Below, in pieces: positions 1 through 5,980 of a DNA stretch of 25,964 nucleotides. How positions within the stretch are numbered: position 1 is the first letter of the stretch; each line of letters begins with the position of its first letter. Under the pieces are notes generated by a model. That model saw nothing but the letters and a program-made list of their open reading frames with translations. It had not been told where the DNA came from and did not search any database. This DNA comes from a virus: the IMG/VR virus record IMGVR_UViG_3300020190_000316, positions 1 through 25,964 of that record, one strand, 5' to 3'. A program made the position numbers and the translations under genes.

Positions 1-2
1 TG

Positions 3-98
3 ATGATAAATGAAAGTCAAATAAATGACTTGATGGATAGCCTAGTGGCTAATGGTTTTACAGTAGAGGCTATGTCAGTAGCCCCTGCTACAATATAA
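3..98 (+). CDS. Very small hypothetical protein (31 aa)
   Basis: The reading frame runs from ATG at 3 to TAA at 96-98 and encodes MINESQINDLMDS followed by a short hydrophobic tail. The ATG shares its A with a TGA at 1-3, which would be the stop of a gene lying outside the window. Such stop/start overlap is used throughout this genome, which supports a real gene. No domain is recognisable. It appears to be a downstream member of a plus-strand operon of tiny genes that ends at the terminator at 575-608. It could be the C-terminal part of a longer gene if the frame extends upstream. Confidence 0.45.
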   Translation: MINESQINDLMDSLVANGFTVEAMSVAPATI

Positions 99-118
99 GA
101 AAGAAAGGAAATAAATAA

Positions 119-235
119 ATGATAAACTCAGTTCAAATTATAGACTGCTCATCTTGTTATGGTCAGGGCGTTATTTTCTACGGAGATGAAAATAATTTTG
201 ATGTAGAACCTTGCGAGTGTGTAGCAAATGGATAG
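119..235 (+). CDS. Small Cys-rich protein (38 aa), possible metal-binding knuckle
   Basis: ATG at 119 is preceded by a purine-rich stretch (aagaaagga) that could serve as a ribosome binding site about 10 bases upstream. The protein has CSSC at residues 10-13 and CEC at residues 32-34, four cysteines that could bind one zinc ion. The motif pair resembles the CxxC/CxC halves of minimal zinc ribbons seen in many small phage proteins. The 3' end overlaps the next gene by 8 bases. Function unknown; gene reality is supported by the operon context and the Cys pattern only. Confidence 0.55.
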   Translation: MINSVQIIDCSSCYGQGVIFYGDENNFDVEPCECVANG

Positions 236-377
236 CGTTCAATATTACTATTACTCAAAAGAACAACTACGCAGGAAAGCCCACCTAGAAAATGGTGGCA
301 CTCTTGCTAACTATGACCGCTCACATTACGAATTAGAAAAGGAGAATGATGATACCAGTCAGACTAACAACAACTAA
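228..377 (+). CDS. Small hypothetical protein (49 aa)
   Basis: ATG at 228 lies within the end of the preceding gene and the frame runs to TAA at 375-377. The product begins MDSVQYYYYSKEQLRRKAH, is polar, and ends in an Asp/Asn/Thr-rich tail. It has no recognised domain. It overlaps the next gene by about 30 bases, so one of the two boundaries may be wrong, but the preceding overlap and codon content are consistent with a real gene. Function unknown. Confidence 0.45.
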   Translation: MDSVQYYYYSKEQLRRKAHLENGGTLANYDRSHYELEKENDDTSQTNNN

Positions 378-546
378 CGGAGAAACTAAAACAATAAATC
401 TCCCAAATAAAGAAACCGTAGAAACTTTTATTTCTACTTTCTCAAGCGAGTTGCCTATTGGTTATGCCGTATGTATTGACGCACCACTAATCGGAATACA
501 TAGCGGGTGGCTATTTGGAAAAATGCAAGCGCCAGTATCAAAATAA
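349..546 (+). CDS. Small hypothetical protein (65 aa)
   Basis: Two adjacent ATGs occur at 346 and 349. The ribosome binding site aaaaggag (337-344) is one base from the first and four from the second, so 349 is preferred. The product begins MIPVRLTTTNGETKTINLPN, suggesting a short beta-hairpin start, and has a Trp-Leu-Phe-Gly segment near the C-terminus. No family is recognised. It is the last gene before the terminator at 575-608. Confidence 0.65.
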   Translation: MIPVRLTTTNGETKTINLPNKETVETFISTFSSELPIGYAVCIDAPLIGIHSGWLFGKMQAPVSK

Positions 547-574
547 AATAGCCCACCAGTATGGGGAAAAATTT

Positions 575-608
575 TAGTGACACATAAATGTGCTCACTAT
601 TTTTTTTT
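575..608 (+). terminator. Intrinsic terminator closing the first small-gene operon
   Basis: TAGTGACACAT pairs with ATGTGCTCACTA (one bulged C), giving an 11-bp stem with a small AT loop. It is followed at once by nine T residues (600-608). It lies 28 bases after the stop of the preceding plus-strand gene and ahead of the next promoter, as expected of a rho-independent terminator. Confidence 0.9.
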
Positions 609-662
609 ATTTTATTTTTTTTATTTATGTATCATACACTTTAGAAAAAAATTCAGATTTTT

Positions 663-670
663 GATATAAT
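663..670 (+). promoter_or_regulatory. Extended -10 promoter, leaderless, for the IscA-like gene
   Basis: TGATATAAT spans 662-670. The start codon at 677 is only six bases downstream of the -10 box and no ribosome binding site can fit, so the transcript probably starts at or next to the ATG. A weak -35-like TTAGAA lies at 641-646. Confidence 0.7.
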
Positions 671-676
671 AGGTTT

Positions 677-1006
677 ATGCACCTGACAGAAAAAGCGGTA
701 GATAAAGTAGCCTCCCTTATAAAGGATAGCCGTATAGCCACACCAGAATACGATCTATTCTTGAGGATTGCAGTTCAGCCTGGAGGGTGTTCTGGTTTGA
801 GATATCAGACCTATTTTGACTTTGAGGAAAAAGACGGGGATGAAATAATCTCCCATAAAGACTTTGACGTACACATAGACAGAATGTCATGGCCTTATCT
901 AAACGAATCAACCCTAGACTATGTAGAGACTATGGAGAAAATTGGTTTTACAATAGACAACCCTATGGCTCAAGGATCCTGTGCCTGTGGAGATAGTTTT
1001 AATTAA
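677..1006 (+). CDS. A-type Fe-S cluster carrier (IscA/ErpA/HesB-like)
   Basis: The 109-residue product has the three cysteines of the HesB/IscA family: C38 in PGGCSGLRY, and C102 and C104 in the C-terminal GSCACGDSF. It also has the family-typical 'YLNESTLDYVE' region before the last motif. Length and spacing match active A-type carriers, which accept Fe-S clusters from an IscU or SufU scaffold and pass them to apoproteins in the cytoplasm. The gene has its own leaderless promoter. No scaffold or desulfurase is nearby, so it would have to work with host machinery. Phage-borne copies are reported as auxiliary metabolic genes in aquatic viromes. The family call is firm; the specific client is unknown. 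Confidence 0.9.
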   Translation: MHLTEKAVDKVASLIKDSRIATPEYDLFLRIAVQPGGCSGLRYQTYFDFEEKDGDEIISHKDFDVHIDRMSWPYLNESTLDYVETMEKIGFTIDNPMAQGSCACGDSFN

Positions 1007-1032
1007 AGTGATAAAATTGTAGGAGGGTCAAA

Positions 1033-1188
1033 ATGAGCGAATCAGAAAAAATTTCAGAAACAGACAATATGGGTAGAGAAAAATTTTGGGAAGATATCGG
1101 AAGACCAGAAAACGATGGTTTGGCATTAAAAATATTTAAAGAACAATGTTGTGACAATTGCGGTCAGGTTACTGGCAAGGACCTTTAA
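1033..1188 (+). CDS. Small acidic protein with a CCxxC motif (51 aa)
   Basis: ATG at 1033 follows a near-perfect ribosome binding site aggaggg (1021-1027, five-base spacer). The product starts MSESEKISETDNMGREKFW, is rich in Glu and Asp, and ends with EQCCDNCGQVTGKDL, a Cys-Cys-x-x-Cys cluster that could bind metal. It lies 26 bases behind the Fe-S carrier gene and is probably cotranscribed with it. The last 20 bases overlap the 3' end of the convergent minus-strand gene. A role with the Fe-S carrier is only suggested by position and the cysteines. Confidence 0.65.
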   Translation: MSESEKISETDNMGREKFWEDIGRPENDGLALKIFKEQCCDNCGQVTGKDL

Positions 1189-1855
1189 GGCGAGTTGCCT
1201 TCAATAGTGTTTCGGGTAGAAGTTGAGCATATTTCTCAGCAACCTCAGTAGCATGATCGTCTCCATCTAAATAATGTTCTTCAGACAAAGGGTTTTCGTC
1301 TTCTCCATGATGTGTTTGGCATAACAAGATATCATAATAATCTTCATCACCAAAAAATTTATCTGGTCTCCAATGTGCTTGGTTTGTGCCAGAAAACCAA
1401 ACTGCTTGATTCTTTTCCATTTCAAACTTTTCATCTTCAACATAAAAATCCCAATCAAGAGTTTTATCTAATTCAATAGTAAACATATATGCAGTATGTG
1501 TTTCTGACCTATCTTGGTGCGGGTACAAAGATGGAATTTCACCACTTAGTGGAGTATACCTAGCCCACAAGATACCAATATGATCTACAGGTCCACCTGT
1601 TTTCTCTTCAAACTTTTGTCTAATCTTATCTTCAACTTGTTTGGGCAGTCCTGGAAGCGGACCATTGCGACGTTCACTAAAAAATATAACTAAAAATCCA
1701 TTGTTAGTGTTTTTACGAAAATGTAGCCATGGATCGTTTGCTTCGGCAATACCAATATCGATTGTCTTCTTAATTGTGTCATAAATCATACCGTATTCTT
1801 CATCTGTAAAAAAATATTTTTCGGTATGCGGTTTTAAGGGATCAATATTTGCCAT
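1169..1855 (-). CDS. 2OG-Fe(II) oxygenase-like double-stranded beta-helix protein
   Basis: The start at 1855 (MANIDPLKPH) is chosen because a TGTTATAAT box ends six bases upstream. A six-codon longer frame from 1873 would overlap the promoter. The 228-aa product has an HxD pair (H113, D115 in SLYPHQDRS), a beta-strand run 'YMFTIELDKTLDWDFYV', and a distal histidine H161 in NQAHWRPD. This is the iron-binding arrangement of the cupin-like oxygenase fold. It is a clear paralogue of the gene at 2170-2760, sharing YPHxD, 'ID/QLD.TL.W', 'FSG..Q.HWRPD' and 'DDYYDI'. The family differs from the classical prolyl hydroxylases nearby, since there is no obvious SGxRY anchor. The substrate is unknown. Confidence 0.72.
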   Translation of the reverse strand: MANIDPLKPHTEKYFFTDEEYGMIYDTIKKTIDIGIAEANDPWLHFRKNTNNGFLVIFFSERRNGPLPGLPKQVEDKIRQKFEEKTGGPVDHIGILWARYTPLSGEIPSLYPHQDRSETHTAYMFTIELDKTLDWDFYVEDEKFEMEKNQAVWFSGTNQAHWRPDKFFGDEDYYDILLCQTHHGEDENPLSEEHYLDGDDHATEVAEKYAQLLPETLLKATRLKGPCQ

Positions 1856-1861
1856 GTAAAG

Positions 1862-1867
1862 ATTATA
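1862..1867 (-). promoter_or_regulatory. Extended -10 promoter, leaderless, for the oxygenase-like gene at 1169-1855
   Basis: On the minus strand TGTTATAAT ends at 1862, six bases before the ATG at 1855. It sits in a 55-base divergent promoter region shared with the plus-strand gene at 1911. Confidence 0.7.
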
Positions 1868-1878
1868 ACACATGATTA

Positions 1879-1887
1879 TGGTATACT
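1879..1887 (+). promoter_or_regulatory. Extended -10 promoter for the gene at 1911
   Basis: TGGTATACT spans 1879-1887. The expected transcript start is near 1894, leaving a short leader that carries the ribosome binding site aggagg (1900-1905) before ATG 1911. Confidence 0.65.
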
Positions 1888-1910
1888 TTTAAAGACGATA
1901 GGAGGCCTAT

Positions 1911-2183
1911 ATGGCACTAGAAAAAATGAGTTCTGTAGAAACTGATTGGTATACAACTCAAGAAGGAACTGCTCAAGCAAAAGACTTTATTTTTAAAGAT
2001 TTTTGTGACTATATTATTGTAATAAAAACATTTGCAGATCCATCTGACAACACACAATTAAAGAAAACTGAAATTGTGCATATCAACTCTAATGATGGGC
2101 GGGTAGTTAATAAATCTTACAATGAATTAGATCCACCATTAAAAGATGCACTGACAAGGGCTAATTTCCCTATTGCAAAGTAA
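1911..2183 (+). CDS. Small hypothetical protein (90 aa)
   Basis: ATG at 1911 follows aggagg with a five-base spacer and has its own TGGTATACT promoter. The product begins MALEKMSSVETDWYTTQEG. The pattern 'DYIIVIKTFADPSDNTQLKK' then 'IVHINSNDGRVV' suggests a small beta-rich fold. I recognise no family. It overlaps the 3' end of the convergent oxygenase-like gene by 14 bases. It is a single-gene transcript lying between two paralogous oxygenase-like genes on the other strand. Confidence 0.75.
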   Translation: MALEKMSSVETDWYTTQEGTAQAKDFIFKDFCDYIIVIKTFADPSDNTQLKKTEIVHINSNDGRVVNKSYNELDPPLKDALTRANFPIAK

Positions 2184-2760
2184 AGTACTTAGCGACATAA
2201 GAACCCACTTGGTTTGACATATTTTCTCTATGAGCACTGTCTAACATAAGTGGGTCTTCTGTATCTTCAACAACTTGAGCAACTATAATATCGTAATAAT
2301 CATCTGGCCCAAACTCTATATCTGGTCTCCAATGTATCTGATGTGATCCAGAAAACAGTACTGCTGTGTTTCTTTTAATATCGTATCCTTGATCTCCTAT
2401 GTAAACAGTCCACGGTAAAGTATGATCAAGTTGAATACTTAATGTAAGAGATGCTTGATGCAATCCTACGTCATAATGAGGGTAAAGCCTAGGCCTACTA
2501 TTAGATTTTAATGTATACCTAGGCATATGATTGCCCCATTCCTTAACTTTGATTGGCACATTGTCTTGAACAATTTGCACAATCTTTTTTCTTATGTTTC
2601 CGCTAAATGGTTTGGTGTTGGTTATATAACCACAACTTTCATCAGTTAAAAGATTTTCACTTTTTGAGCGGGAATCATAAATTTCATTAATTTCTTCTTC
2701 GCTGAACACATTGTAAATAACAATAGGCTCAAAATTAAAAAAGAAAGAACTATTAGTCAC
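2170..2760 (-). CDS. 2OG-Fe(II) oxygenase-like double-stranded beta-helix protein
   Basis: The gene probably starts with GTG at 2760 (MTNSSFFFNFEPIVIY), overlapping the stop of the upstream gene by 8 bases. The 196-aa product has H95 and D97 (RLYPHYDVG), 'SLTLSIQLDHTLPWTVYIG', and H143 in SHQIHWRPD followed by 'DDYYDIIVAQ'. The iron-ligand layout is the same as in the paralogue at 1169-1855. It is the last gene of the minus-strand operon that begins at 4828. As with its paralogue, iron ligands are visible but the 2OG-anchoring basic residue is not certain, so another cupin-type dioxygenase activity is possible. Confidence 0.7.
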   Translation of the reverse strand: MTNSSFFFNFEPIVIYNVFSEEEINEIYDSRSKSENLLTDESCGYITNTKPFSGNIRKKIVQIVQDNVPIKVKEWGNHMPRYTLKSNSRPRLYPHYDVGLHQASLTLSIQLDHTLPWTVYIGDQGYDIKRNTAVLFSGSHQIHWRPDIEFGPDDYYDIIVAQVVEDTEDPLMLDSAHRENMSNQVGSYVAKYFTLQ

Positions 2761-2941
2761 GAATGTAGCCGTTTTCTTTTAAAGTGTCAAACAGCATCCC
2801 ATTAACAGCGTTTAACTGATCTTGTTGTTGTGCTATGACAGACTCTACTTGATCCATTTGAACACCTGCAGTTGCAGCCATTCTTCGATTGTATTCATTT
2901 ACAGTCTTTGTCATTAAAGCAACGCCTTCGTCTCTATACAT
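2753..2941 (-). CDS. Small helical protein (62 aa)
   Basis: ATG at 2941 is three bases beyond the stop of the upstream zinc-ribbon gene. An alternative start lies at residue 10 (MTKTVNEYN, position 2914). The C-terminal half (QVESVIAQQQDQLNAVNGML) has heptad-like spacing and is probably a coiled coil. Operon position between the zinc-ribbon and oxygenase-like genes, with overlaps on one side, supports a real gene. Function unknown. Confidence 0.7.
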   Translation of the reverse strand: MYRDEGVALMTKTVNEYNRRMAATAGVQMDQVESVIAQQQDQLNAVNGMLFDTLKENGYIRD

Positions 2942-2944
2942 ATC

Positions 2945-3169
2945 TCACCACTTTCCTATTGGACATTTTGCGCCTTGCAGTGTTGTTTTTAATTTCATAA
3001 AACAACCACACTTATTACATTTTACCATACGCTTGTTGAGATGTTCACAAGACATACAGATATCTAATCGCCTCTTGGCTTCGTCTTGATCACTTCTTGG
3101 TTTGGTAGGATTAATTAAATCCCAAACCTTGACATCTTTTTTATCTCCAAACCCTGGTATTATTTCCAT
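2945..3169 (-). CDS. Phage zinc-ribbon protein (DUF6171-like, 74 aa)
   Basis: Start ATG 3169 has a strong ribosome binding site (ggagg, seven-base spacer) and overlaps the upstream gene by 10 bases. Cysteines C38, C41, C51, C54, C56 and C69 form the pattern CxxC...CxxCGCFM...CP, ending GKW. This is characteristic of a small zinc-ribbon family common in phages of many hosts (DUF6171-type). The family presumably binds zinc; its role is not established. The N-terminus 'IPGFGDKKDVKVWDLINPTKPRS' resembles that of phage members. Part of the minus-strand operon 4828-2170. Confidence 0.8.
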   Translation of the reverse strand: MEIIPGFGDKKDVKVWDLINPTKPRSDQDEAKRRLDICMSCEHLNKRMVKCNKCGCFMKLKTTLQGAKCPIGKW

Positions 3170-3933
3170 TCAGTTTCCTCCATATATGTTACCGAATATC
3201 TTCCCCTCTTCTTTTCTACATATGAGAAAATATCATCCATATATCTCTTAACAGTATTATACCCGACTTCATCCTTAATATATTTAATACCTGTAATTAT
3301 TGTTTCATGTGAAACATTTTCTTTGACAAGGGCTTCATTGACTGTTTTTATATACCGCTTTTTCCAAAAATAAGGAGAAGTAAATGATTGATCTTCTCCG
3401 TATTCTGATCTCATATCGTCATCGATAGATTTAGAATATTCTGTGTTATCAATCACATACTTAACAGAAGGGTGTGGCATCTTATTAGACCAGTTTTGCA
3501 TGTTGTCGCTGTATTTAATCATATTCTTTAGACTTGAATCAGCGTATGCCATGCGTATTATGTCTTGTGCTGATGTTTCTATCTCTAGCGCAAAAGCCAA
3601 AAGATATGCGGTGGCAAATGGATATTTGTCTGTATAGTTCGTAACCCCGTAATGAACATTAGGATTGAACGATCTTTTAGACATATTGTCATTTATTAAT
3701 CGCATATGATTTCCGAGAGAAACAATATTTGTCCTATTGATATCGCAATCAAGAAACAAACACTCTTCTATTTTTACCCCGTCGGAAAGACATAATTTAT
3801 TTTTGTCATATGTTCCAACTACTTTTGCGCCGTTAAATTTATTTAAAAAATTCGCCGAGACAAAACCATCCATATCAGGAGAAATGATTATTTTATCAAA
3901 CCCCTCTAAAGTTTCAAGAATTTCTTTTTTCAT
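3160..3933 (-). CDS. DHH-phosphoesterase-like protein with degraded DHH motif
   Basis: The start at 3933 (MKKEILETLEGFDK) follows an aaggaa ribosome binding site. The 257-aa product has SPDMDGFVSA (D20, D22), resembling motif I (DxDG..SA) of the DHH superfamily, and 'FLDCDI' (D62, D64), resembling motif II. About ten residues later it has GNHM (residues 74-77), where DHH would be expected. The superfamily uses these aspartates and histidines to bind two metal ions and cleave phosphodiesters or oligonucleotides. Here the first two positions of the DHH triad appear to be replaced, so activity is doubtful or altered. The rest is unlike anything I recognise. It overlaps both neighbours in the minus-strand operon. 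Confidence 0.5.
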   Translation of the reverse strand: MKKEILETLEGFDKIIISPDMDGFVSANFLNKFNGAKVVGTYDKNKLCLSDGVKIEECLFLDCDINRTNIVSLGNHMRLINDNMSKRSFNPNVHYGVTNYTDKYPFATAYLLAFALEIETSAQDIIRMAYADSSLKNMIKYSDNMQNWSNKMPHPSVKYVIDNTEYSKSIDDDMRSEYGEDQSFTSPYFWKKRYIKTVNEALVKENVSHETIITGIKYIKDEVGYNTVKRYMDDIFSYVEKKRGRYSVTYMEETEWK

Positions 3934-4828
3934 TATATTCCTTCCATACGTCAAAAAATGATTCGGTTATAGATATGTGTCCCAATATTCCAAAATGCTG
4001 ATTGTCTCTGGCCATATCAAAATAATGATGATCTTTATATTTGTCAACTAAATCTAAATCTATTGACTTGTCAAACTTTACAAAATTTTTAAAAATTGTT
4101 TTCTTTTCAGATGATATGTAGTTATTATAAGCATTCCACCAAGTACTCCAAAAAAATGGTACTTCTATAGACTCTAAATAATCTTCAAGAATTTGTATAG
4201 AATTTATTACATTAAAAGCAAAAGCGTCTATATCTAATCTGTGTGAGCCATTTTCTTTGTGAGCCGATACAGATATTTTTAGATTTTCATTAAAATGAAT
4301 TATACTTAAATTATTATCAATAAAACTTTCTGTCCTACTAAAATTTGGATATAGGGCAAATATTGCCTTTGGCTTTCCAAATTGCTTAATATATTTATGT
4401 ATGTTATATGTTATAACATTGGTTGATATTCCGTTTATTCCTAAATTAAAAATTTTTTCTCCGTTTAATTTTTTATTTAAAAAATATGGCCATATTAAAT
4501 TTTCTGGAAGTCCTATTCCAAAAGTTACAGAGCATCCAGCATATAGAAAGTTATTTGAAGCATCTTCCTTAGAAAAATTTTCACATCTATAACCTAAATT
4601 ATTTGTGTTATATATCACATCATTTATTTCATATAACTTGAAGTCTTTGTTATCTGTCCCTCCGTGACACGTGCAGTCGTAACATATTTGACTCAAAGAA
4701 GAGTTTGAAATAAGGGGATTTTTGATTGCATACAACCCATCATCTTTAGTAACTATCTTTGATGCATCAATTACATTATTAGTAAAATAGTTAGAGATTC
4801 CAGAAAATTTTTCTTGTACAGTTTTCAT
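3914..4828 (-). CDS. SGNH/GDSL-family hydrolase-like protein
   Basis: The 304-aa product has the family blocks in order. The nucleophile block is 'FLYAGCSVTFGIGLPE' (S100; GCS in place of GDS). Block II is 'FNLGINGIST' (residues 127-136). A weaker block III is 'FALYPNFSR'. A C-terminal D-x-x-H is seen at D275/H278 in 'ARDNQHFGILGH'. SGNH enzymes hydrolyse esters such as O-acetyl groups on sugars. A phage copy near tail-fibre genes could modify surface glycans, but there is no signal peptide. Residues C49, C52, C54 and H55 near the N-terminus form a possible metal site. It is the first gene of the operon, overlaps the next by 20 bases, and has a GGAG site 10 bases before ATG. Confidence 0.72.
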   Translation of the reverse strand: MKTVQEKFSGISNYFTNNVIDASKIVTKDDGLYAIKNPLISNSSLSQICYDCTCHGGTDNKDFKLYEINDVIYNTNNLGYRCENFSKEDASNNFLYAGCSVTFGIGLPENLIWPYFLNKKLNGEKIFNLGINGISTNVITYNIHKYIKQFGKPKAIFALYPNFSRTESFIDNNLSIIHFNENLKISVSAHKENGSHRLDIDAFAFNVINSIQILEDYLESIEVPFFWSTWWNAYNNYISSEKKTIFKNFVKFDKSIDLDLVDKYKDHHYFDMARDNQHFGILGHISITESFFDVWKEYNEKRNS

Positions 4829-4843
4829 TTTATAAAAACTCCA

Positions 4844-4852
4844 TGTTATAAT
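4844..4852 (+). promoter_or_regulatory. Divergent -10 region; leaderless for the gene at 4862
   Basis: TGTTATAAT (4844-4852) lies nine bases before ATG 4862 with no ribosome binding site between. The same TTATAA core read on the minus strand gives TATAAC upstream of the operon starting at 4828, so both directions may use overlapping boxes. Confidence 0.6.
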
Positions 4853-4861
4853 TGCCTAGTT

Positions 4862-5074
4862 ATGACAGCCTCTTCCGAACTTGCAGCCCTTATTTTGACC
4901 ACACTATCCATTGTAGCATTAGTTGCTGGTGGAGTCAAGTGGTTAACAAAACATTACTTTGATGAAATACGTGCAGAGTTGAGACCTAACGGCGGATCAA
5001 GTTTAAAAGATCAAGTGGCGAGGCTTGAGCAAAAAGTTGACATTATCTATGATATTGTAATCAACAAAGACTAG
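4862..5074 (+). CDS. Small single-pass membrane protein (holin-like or tail-associated)
   Basis: The start is placed at ATG 4862 (MTASSELAAL), nine bases after a TGTTATAAT box. An upstream in-frame ATG at 4814 would put the promoter inside the gene. Residues 7-30 form one transmembrane segment (ALILTTLSIVALVAGGVKWL). The cytoplasmic or periplasmic tail has the motif 'ELRPNGGSSLKDQVARLEQ', common in small membrane proteins of actinobacterial phages. It ends in a short coiled coil. Such proteins are often annotated as holins or unknown membrane proteins. A lysis role is possible, but the lysozyme-like gene is 5.6 kb away. Confidence 0.72.
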   Translation: MTASSELAALILTTLSIVALVAGGVKWLTKHYFDEIRAELRPNGGSSLKDQVARLEQKVDIIYDIVINKD

Positions 5075-5697
5075 GCTTTCCAATTTTCATTAGCAAAAAA
5101 CCATTGAGTAGAATATCTGTGCCCAGACCTTACTTCTAAAATTTCATGTATATATTTTGACTCAAATGCAACAAAATCTCCAGCAACTGGTTTATAAATA
5201 TATGGTGATTTTATATCGCTTTCTTCTGGTCTTTCTATCGCAACGTCGTCATCGTGAAATTTTAATTCTCCACCCTCAAAATTATCATTCCAATAAAAAA
5301 TTCCTGATATTGTAATTGGGCTATCGCCACCTACAGTTAATCCTGGATGTGGTTGATATGTGCCTGTAGGGATATCTGGATGAGGTCCAAGACTCATTCC
5401 TGGATCTCTTCTGTCAATTGTTAAAAAAGAAGTATTCATGAGATCTGCGTATTCTGGATTAATTATTTTAACATTTCTTTGACTTAAATTAAAATCTTTT
5501 TCTATTGATGGAATAACTTGTTTATGAACAGAATACATTTTTTTATAAACAGACATAGGCAGCCAATCTCTTAATTGTTTAACAGCCTCATCTGTACAAA
5601 TACTAGGACTCCATAAAGGATCTTCAAAATACCCCATAACATTTAAAACAGATAATCTGTCTTCTTCAGACATTAAATTTTTATAAATTTTGATCAT
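5071..5697 (-). CDS. 2OG-Fe(II) oxygenase, prolyl-4-hydroxylase-like
   Basis: The 208-aa product has every landmark of the P4H-type fold. These are H106 and D108 in LGPHPDIPTG, the strand 'SGIFYWNDNFEGGELKF' (residues 131-147), 'PVAGDFVAFES', the distal H184 in KYIHEI, and R194 ten residues later in SGHRYSTQWF, which would bind the 2OG C5 carboxylate. It couples oxidation of 2-oxoglutarate to hydroxylation of an unknown substrate. It is transcribed alone from a leaderless promoter, pointing away from the tail-fibre region. Its stop overlaps that of the membrane-protein gene by four bases. Family call firm; substrate unknown. Confidence 0.88.
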   Translation of the reverse strand: MIKIYKNLMSEEDRLSVLNVMGYFEDPLWSPSICTDEAVKQLRDWLPMSVYKKMYSVHKQVIPSIEKDFNLSQRNVKIINPEYADLMNTSFLTIDRRDPGMSLGPHPDIPTGTYQPHPGLTVGGDSPITISGIFYWNDNFEGGELKFHDDDVAIERPEESDIKSPYIYKPVAGDFVAFESKYIHEILEVRSGHRYSTQWFFANENWKA

Positions 5698-5703
5698 ATA
5701 TTG

Positions 5704-5709
5704 ATTATA
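5704..5709 (-). promoter_or_regulatory. Extended -10 promoter, leaderless, for the oxygenase at 5071-5697
   Basis: Minus-strand TGTTATAAT ends at 5704, six bases before the ATG at 5697. No ribosome binding site is present. Confidence 0.7.
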
Positions 5710-5735
5710 ACATTCTTTTAATTATGTATAATTAG

Positions 5736-5823
5736 TATCTTTAGGGAAAGTCCCCCCCTCCCCCCGTAGATTTTGGTTTTATCTGACGGTGGAAGAGAGA
5801 TTTATCTTTAGTGCAAAGTCCCC
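5736..5823. repeat. Imperfect direct repeat with C-rich tract in the non-coding gap
   Basis: TATCTTTAG(GG)AAAGTCCCC at 5736-5755 recurs as TATCTTTAG(TGC)AAAGTCCCC at 5803-5823, 67 bases apart. Directly after the first copy lies a C7-T-C6 tract (5752-5765), very unusual in this AT-rich genome. This is the core of the 283-base gap (5698-5980) between divergent transcription units. No open frame or tRNA is seen there. It may hold regulator binding sites. Confidence 0.6.
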
Positions 5824-5891
5824 TCAAACCCTATAACCACTATACCACAAACAATTTTGTATGCAATTCAAAATGTCCGTTTTATCCGTTA

Positions 5892-5900
5892 TGATATAAT
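5892..5900 (+). promoter_or_regulatory. Extended -10 promoter with no adjacent start codon
   Basis: TGATATAAT (5892-5900) matches the consensus of the other promoters here, but the next 80 bases contain no plausible start. The expected transcript start (near 5907) coincides with the stem-loop at 5908-5952. Confidence 0.6.
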
Positions 5901-5907
5901 TTTAATG

Positions 5908-5952
5908 CTTGTCCTGTGATCAGTCTCTCATACCCACCGATCATAGGGCAAG
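5908..5952 (+). ncRNA. Stable stem-loop, candidate small RNA or leader attenuator
   Basis: CTTGTCCTGTGATC (5908-5921) pairs with GATCATAGGGCAAG (5939-5952) over 14 positions, 12 Watson-Crick and two G-U, around a 17-base loop. It begins about where a transcript from the TGATATAAT box at 5892 would start, and lies just ahead of the second promoter and the first fibre-region gene. It has no T-run directly after it, so it is not a normal terminator. It could be a short structured RNA, a 5' stabiliser or a protein-binding site. Confidence 0.45.
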
Positions 5953-5963
5953 TATATATTTTA

Positions 5964-5972
5964 TGGTATAAT
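5964..5972 (+). promoter_or_regulatory. Extended -10 promoter, leaderless, for the first fibre-region gene
   Basis: TGGTATAAT (5964-5972) ends eight bases before ATG 5981 and no ribosome binding site fits between. Confidence 0.7.
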
Positions 5973-5980
5973 CTTGTATT

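Noticed and set aside
4814-4861. Upstream ATG for the membrane protein
   Set aside because: It would place the TGTTATAAT promoter inside the gene and overlap the divergent gene start; the ATG at 4862 fits the leaderless pattern.
5752-5765. C7TC6 tract as a phase-variation switch
   Set aside because: It lies outside any reading frame and is not between promoter boxes I can identify. Length variation cannot be judged from one sequence.
5735-5952. Possible tRNA in the non-coding gap
   Set aside because: No cloverleaf, T-loop or CCA-type acceptor pattern could be found on either strand; only one simple stem-loop is present.
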